Shown here one piece after another: positions 61,837 through 64,000 of a stretch of 64,000 bases of DNA. The stretch is from Melanocharis versteri (lineage: Eukaryota; Chordata; Aves; Passeriformes; Melanocharitidae). Numbering within the stretch: position 1 is the first letter of the stretch; the number at the start of each line of letters is the position of its first letter. Location: NCBI GenBank assembly GCA_013397845.1, contig VZTG01007197.1:397071-461070 (forward strand), read 5' to 3'. The translations under genes were made by a program, and so were the position numbers. The notes under the pieces are model-generated. The model was not told the origin of the DNA and ran no database searches. It worked only from the letters and a program-made list of their open reading frames with translations.

Positions 61837-62084
61837 CCTACACTTCTGTAAGGCCTTTAAGATGGTCCCACACTACATCTTATCTCCAAATTGGAAAGAC
61901 ATGGAGGGACTATTTAGTGGGTAAGGAATTGGCTGCATGGACGCAGCCAGCAAGCTACAGTCAATGTCTCTATGTCCAGGTGGCAGCTGGGGACAAGTGG
62001 TGTCCCCCAGGTATCTCCTGACTCTTGGGACTGGTGTCCTTCCATGTCTTCATGAATGACACGGTGAGATCAAGTGCACCCTCA
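61837..62084 (+). repeat. direct copy 2 (248 bp) flanking a one-base gap in CR1
   Basis: Same length as copy 1 and continuous with the downstream CR1 sequence (ctcagcaagttggtagatga). Collapsing the two copies restores the normal CR1 order from the KAF block to the DDT block. Confidence 0.93.
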
Positions 62085-64000
62085 GCAAGTTGGTAGATGA
62101 CACCAAGCTGAGTGGTGCAGCTGACACAGTGGAAGGACACAATGCCATCCAGGGGGACTTGGACAAACTTGAGAAGTGGGCCTTCCCTTGAAATTCAGCA
62201 AGTCCATGAGCAAGGTGCTGCACTCAAGTTGGGGCAACCCCAGACATGAGTACGGACTGGGAGAAGTCACTGAGAGAAGCCCTCTGGAGAACACTTGGGC
62301 ATCATCATGGATGAAAAGCTGTATATGAGCCAACAGTGTTCACTGGTAGCCCAGAAGGCCAATTGTATAATGGGCTGCATAAAAAGCTGAGTGGCCAGCA
62401 AGTCAAGGGAGGTGACTCTGCTCCTCTACTCTGCCCTCATGAGACCCCACATGGAGTGCTGTGCCCTGCTCCGAGGTCCTCAACACAAGAAAGACATGGA
62501 TCTGTTGGAGTGCGTCCAGAGGAGGACCACAAAGATGATCAGAGGGTGAGAGCACCTCTCCTACGAAGACAGGCTGAGAGAGCTGTGATTGTCCAGCATG
62601 GAGAAGAGAAGGCCTCGAAAAGATCTTACTGCAGTCTTCCAGTACCTTAAGTGTCCTATAAAAAGGAAGCAGAGGGATTTTTTATATGGACAGACAGTGA
62701 TGGGACAAGGGGCAATGGTTTTAAACTGAAAGAGGGCAGGTTTCGATTAGATATATTATGAAGAAATACTTTGCTGGGAGGGTGGTGAGGCACTAGAACA
62801 GGTTGCCCAGAGAGGCTGTGGATGCCCCACCCCTGGAAGTGTTCAAAGCTAGGCTGGATGGGGCTCTGAGCAACCTGATCTAGTGAATGGTATCCCTGTC
62901 CACAGACAGGGTGTTGGAACTAGATGCTCTTTAAGATCACTTTCACACCTAATCGTTGTATGATTCTCTAAGATCAACTCACCAAAGAAGCCAGATGCAT
63001 TTACCATCCACACAAATAACAACTTTTCTAGGAAAGTAACCTTTTCATATGTATCACTGGTTTGCCAGAATAACCACCTACCATCTCCCGGAATACAACA
63101 GCAGAGACTTCAAGGTTTCTATTGCACACATAGAAACTTCTGTAAGTTATTCATCTGCTGAAATCTCATCTATTTCAGTGTGTACAAGAACCATTCTAAA
63201 CACAAAATCTAGATCAAACAAAGGTTTGGTTCAGGATCCAGATGCTTTTTCAGGAAGACTTTAAGTTTACATTATTTTTCCCCAGTTGCTAGTAAAGAAA
63301 CATTGCAAGCCTCATCTTACAAATGCTTACACCATCACAACTGCAACCAACTTATCAGATACTGCAGTGCTCACACAGAAAATGTAAATTAATTTAAATG
63401 TACTCAGAATCATTGCCTTCATCCAGACTCATATTTAAATAAATGAAAAAGAACGCTTCTAAGCTTTCTAATCTGTTGCTCATTTAGAGTCATCAGATAT
63501 ATTGTTAAGAGGATACAAGTACTCATAAAACTCTGACACAGAAATACTTTTTGGTTTACTTTCCCCATTGCTTCATTATTCTTCCAGACAGGCTTCTATG
63601 CAAAACAGCTTTTTATCTTCCAGCTTTGATACGATCAGCTCTACTATATCAACTGTGTAACCACAGTGAGGTTGCATTTTCACATTCTGAAGCAGCACTA
63701 CATGAACAGTTTTACAGGGGCCTCACTCTTTCTAAGAGCTGCAGATTCTTGCTCCTGTCCTGCACCCTGCACATGTCAGCACTGACAGAAAAGCTGGGGA
63801 AGGAAACTAATTCAGGCAAGAACCGCTCGAGCAGAAGGGGAGGGGAAAAGTTGTTTTTCAACCATATCAGTTCCCTCCTCCTGTTCAACCACACTAACAG
63901 TGCAGCTGTGACAGCACAGCAGAGGTAAGGCCCATCCAGGAACTGAAACTATTATAAGTACTAGGGATACGAAGGAAATTCCCATGGAATTGTAGCCTAA

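Larger units (their letters stand above)
61330..62975 (+). mobile_element. CR1 LINE with decayed reverse transcriptase, plus orientation
   Basis: The plus strand encodes pieces of CR1 pol: [16 protein letters not shown], then [17 protein letters not shown] and [10 protein letters not shown] (the YxDD-box region), then DLDKLEKW, with stops and frameshifts. The 3' end shows gctctgagcaacctgatcta and a degenerate terminus near 62975. It is 5' truncated. The segment just before it (tattgggtttgtgtggcaag) may belong to a different repeat. About 249 bp of its length is an assembly duplication around N 61836. Confidence 0.9.
57285..64000 (-). other. SENP6 intron 1 (3' part)
   Basis: More than 6.7 kb. 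It contains an old CR1-like relic (58520-59120, perhaps extending towards 60.2 kb) and a younger plus-strand CR1 with an assembly gap (61330-62975). No CpG island or first exon was found, so the SENP6 promoter is outside the window. Confidence 0.75.

Noticed and set aside
61211..62021. Open frames that look like a multi-part gene in the 61-62 kb region
   Set aside because: They are CR1 reverse transcriptase fragments, partly printed twice because of the N-gap duplication.
62336..62650. 104-codon plus-strand frame
   Set aside because: Lies within the 3' part of the same CR1 element, in a frame that is not the CR1 pol frame; a shadow.

Overview
The window is a piece of a vertebrate nuclear genome, almost certainly a bird. 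It is AT-rich and intron-dominated, carries many fragments of CR1 LINEs with typical avian 3' ends, and has no bacterial-style gene packing. Essentially everything I can support as a gene belongs to one protein-coding gene on the minus strand: SENP6, the SUMO-specific protease of the Ulp2-like SENP6/SENP7 branch. I assembled 23 coding exons by hand from splice sites, reading frame and resemblance to SENP6. They run from exon 2 (57191-57284) to the terminal exon with the stop codon (3920-4120). The exon lengths sum to 3377 nt. After the two bases that finish a split codon at the 5' edge, this is 1124 codons plus a stop with no frame break. Only the short first coding exon (start codon, roughly 17 residues by analogy with human) is missing and must lie beyond base 64000. 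Residue numbers below count from the first whole codon in the window.

Layout in transcript order, from high to low coordinates: 64000-57285 is part of intron 1, with a CR1 element (61.3-63.0 kb) and an older CR1-like relic (58.5-59.1 kb). From 57.3 to 32.6 kb there are seven small, widely spaced N-terminal exons in long introns, including a 21-nt microexon at 40.1 kb. From 29.4 to 24.1 kb lie the linker exons, which hold a CxxC...CxxC motif, a SUMO-interacting motif (SIM) and a nuclear-localisation-like KRRK. From 22.4 to 3.9 kb lie the conserved pre-catalytic region and the split C48 protease domain: His in exon 19, Asp in exon 22, Cys in exon 23, with an acidic insert between His and Asp. 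A short predicted 3' UTR follows, then about 3.6 kb of flank with nothing recognisable.

The most interesting observations are: (1) a tandem duplication of the SIM-bearing exon 10, in which the upstream copy lost its splice donor and is frameshifted but keeps a possible in-frame cryptic donor; (2) an isolated CpG island in the last intron; (3) a candidate poison exon between exons 10 and 11; (4) two places where a single N separates near-identical direct copies (836/831 bp and 248/248 bp), which look like false duplications in the assembly; and (5) a tryptophan-rich intronic ORF of unknown origin. I found no RNA genes, CRISPR arrays, operons or novel multi-gene system. The window is an ordinary avian housekeeping locus with some unusual local structure.
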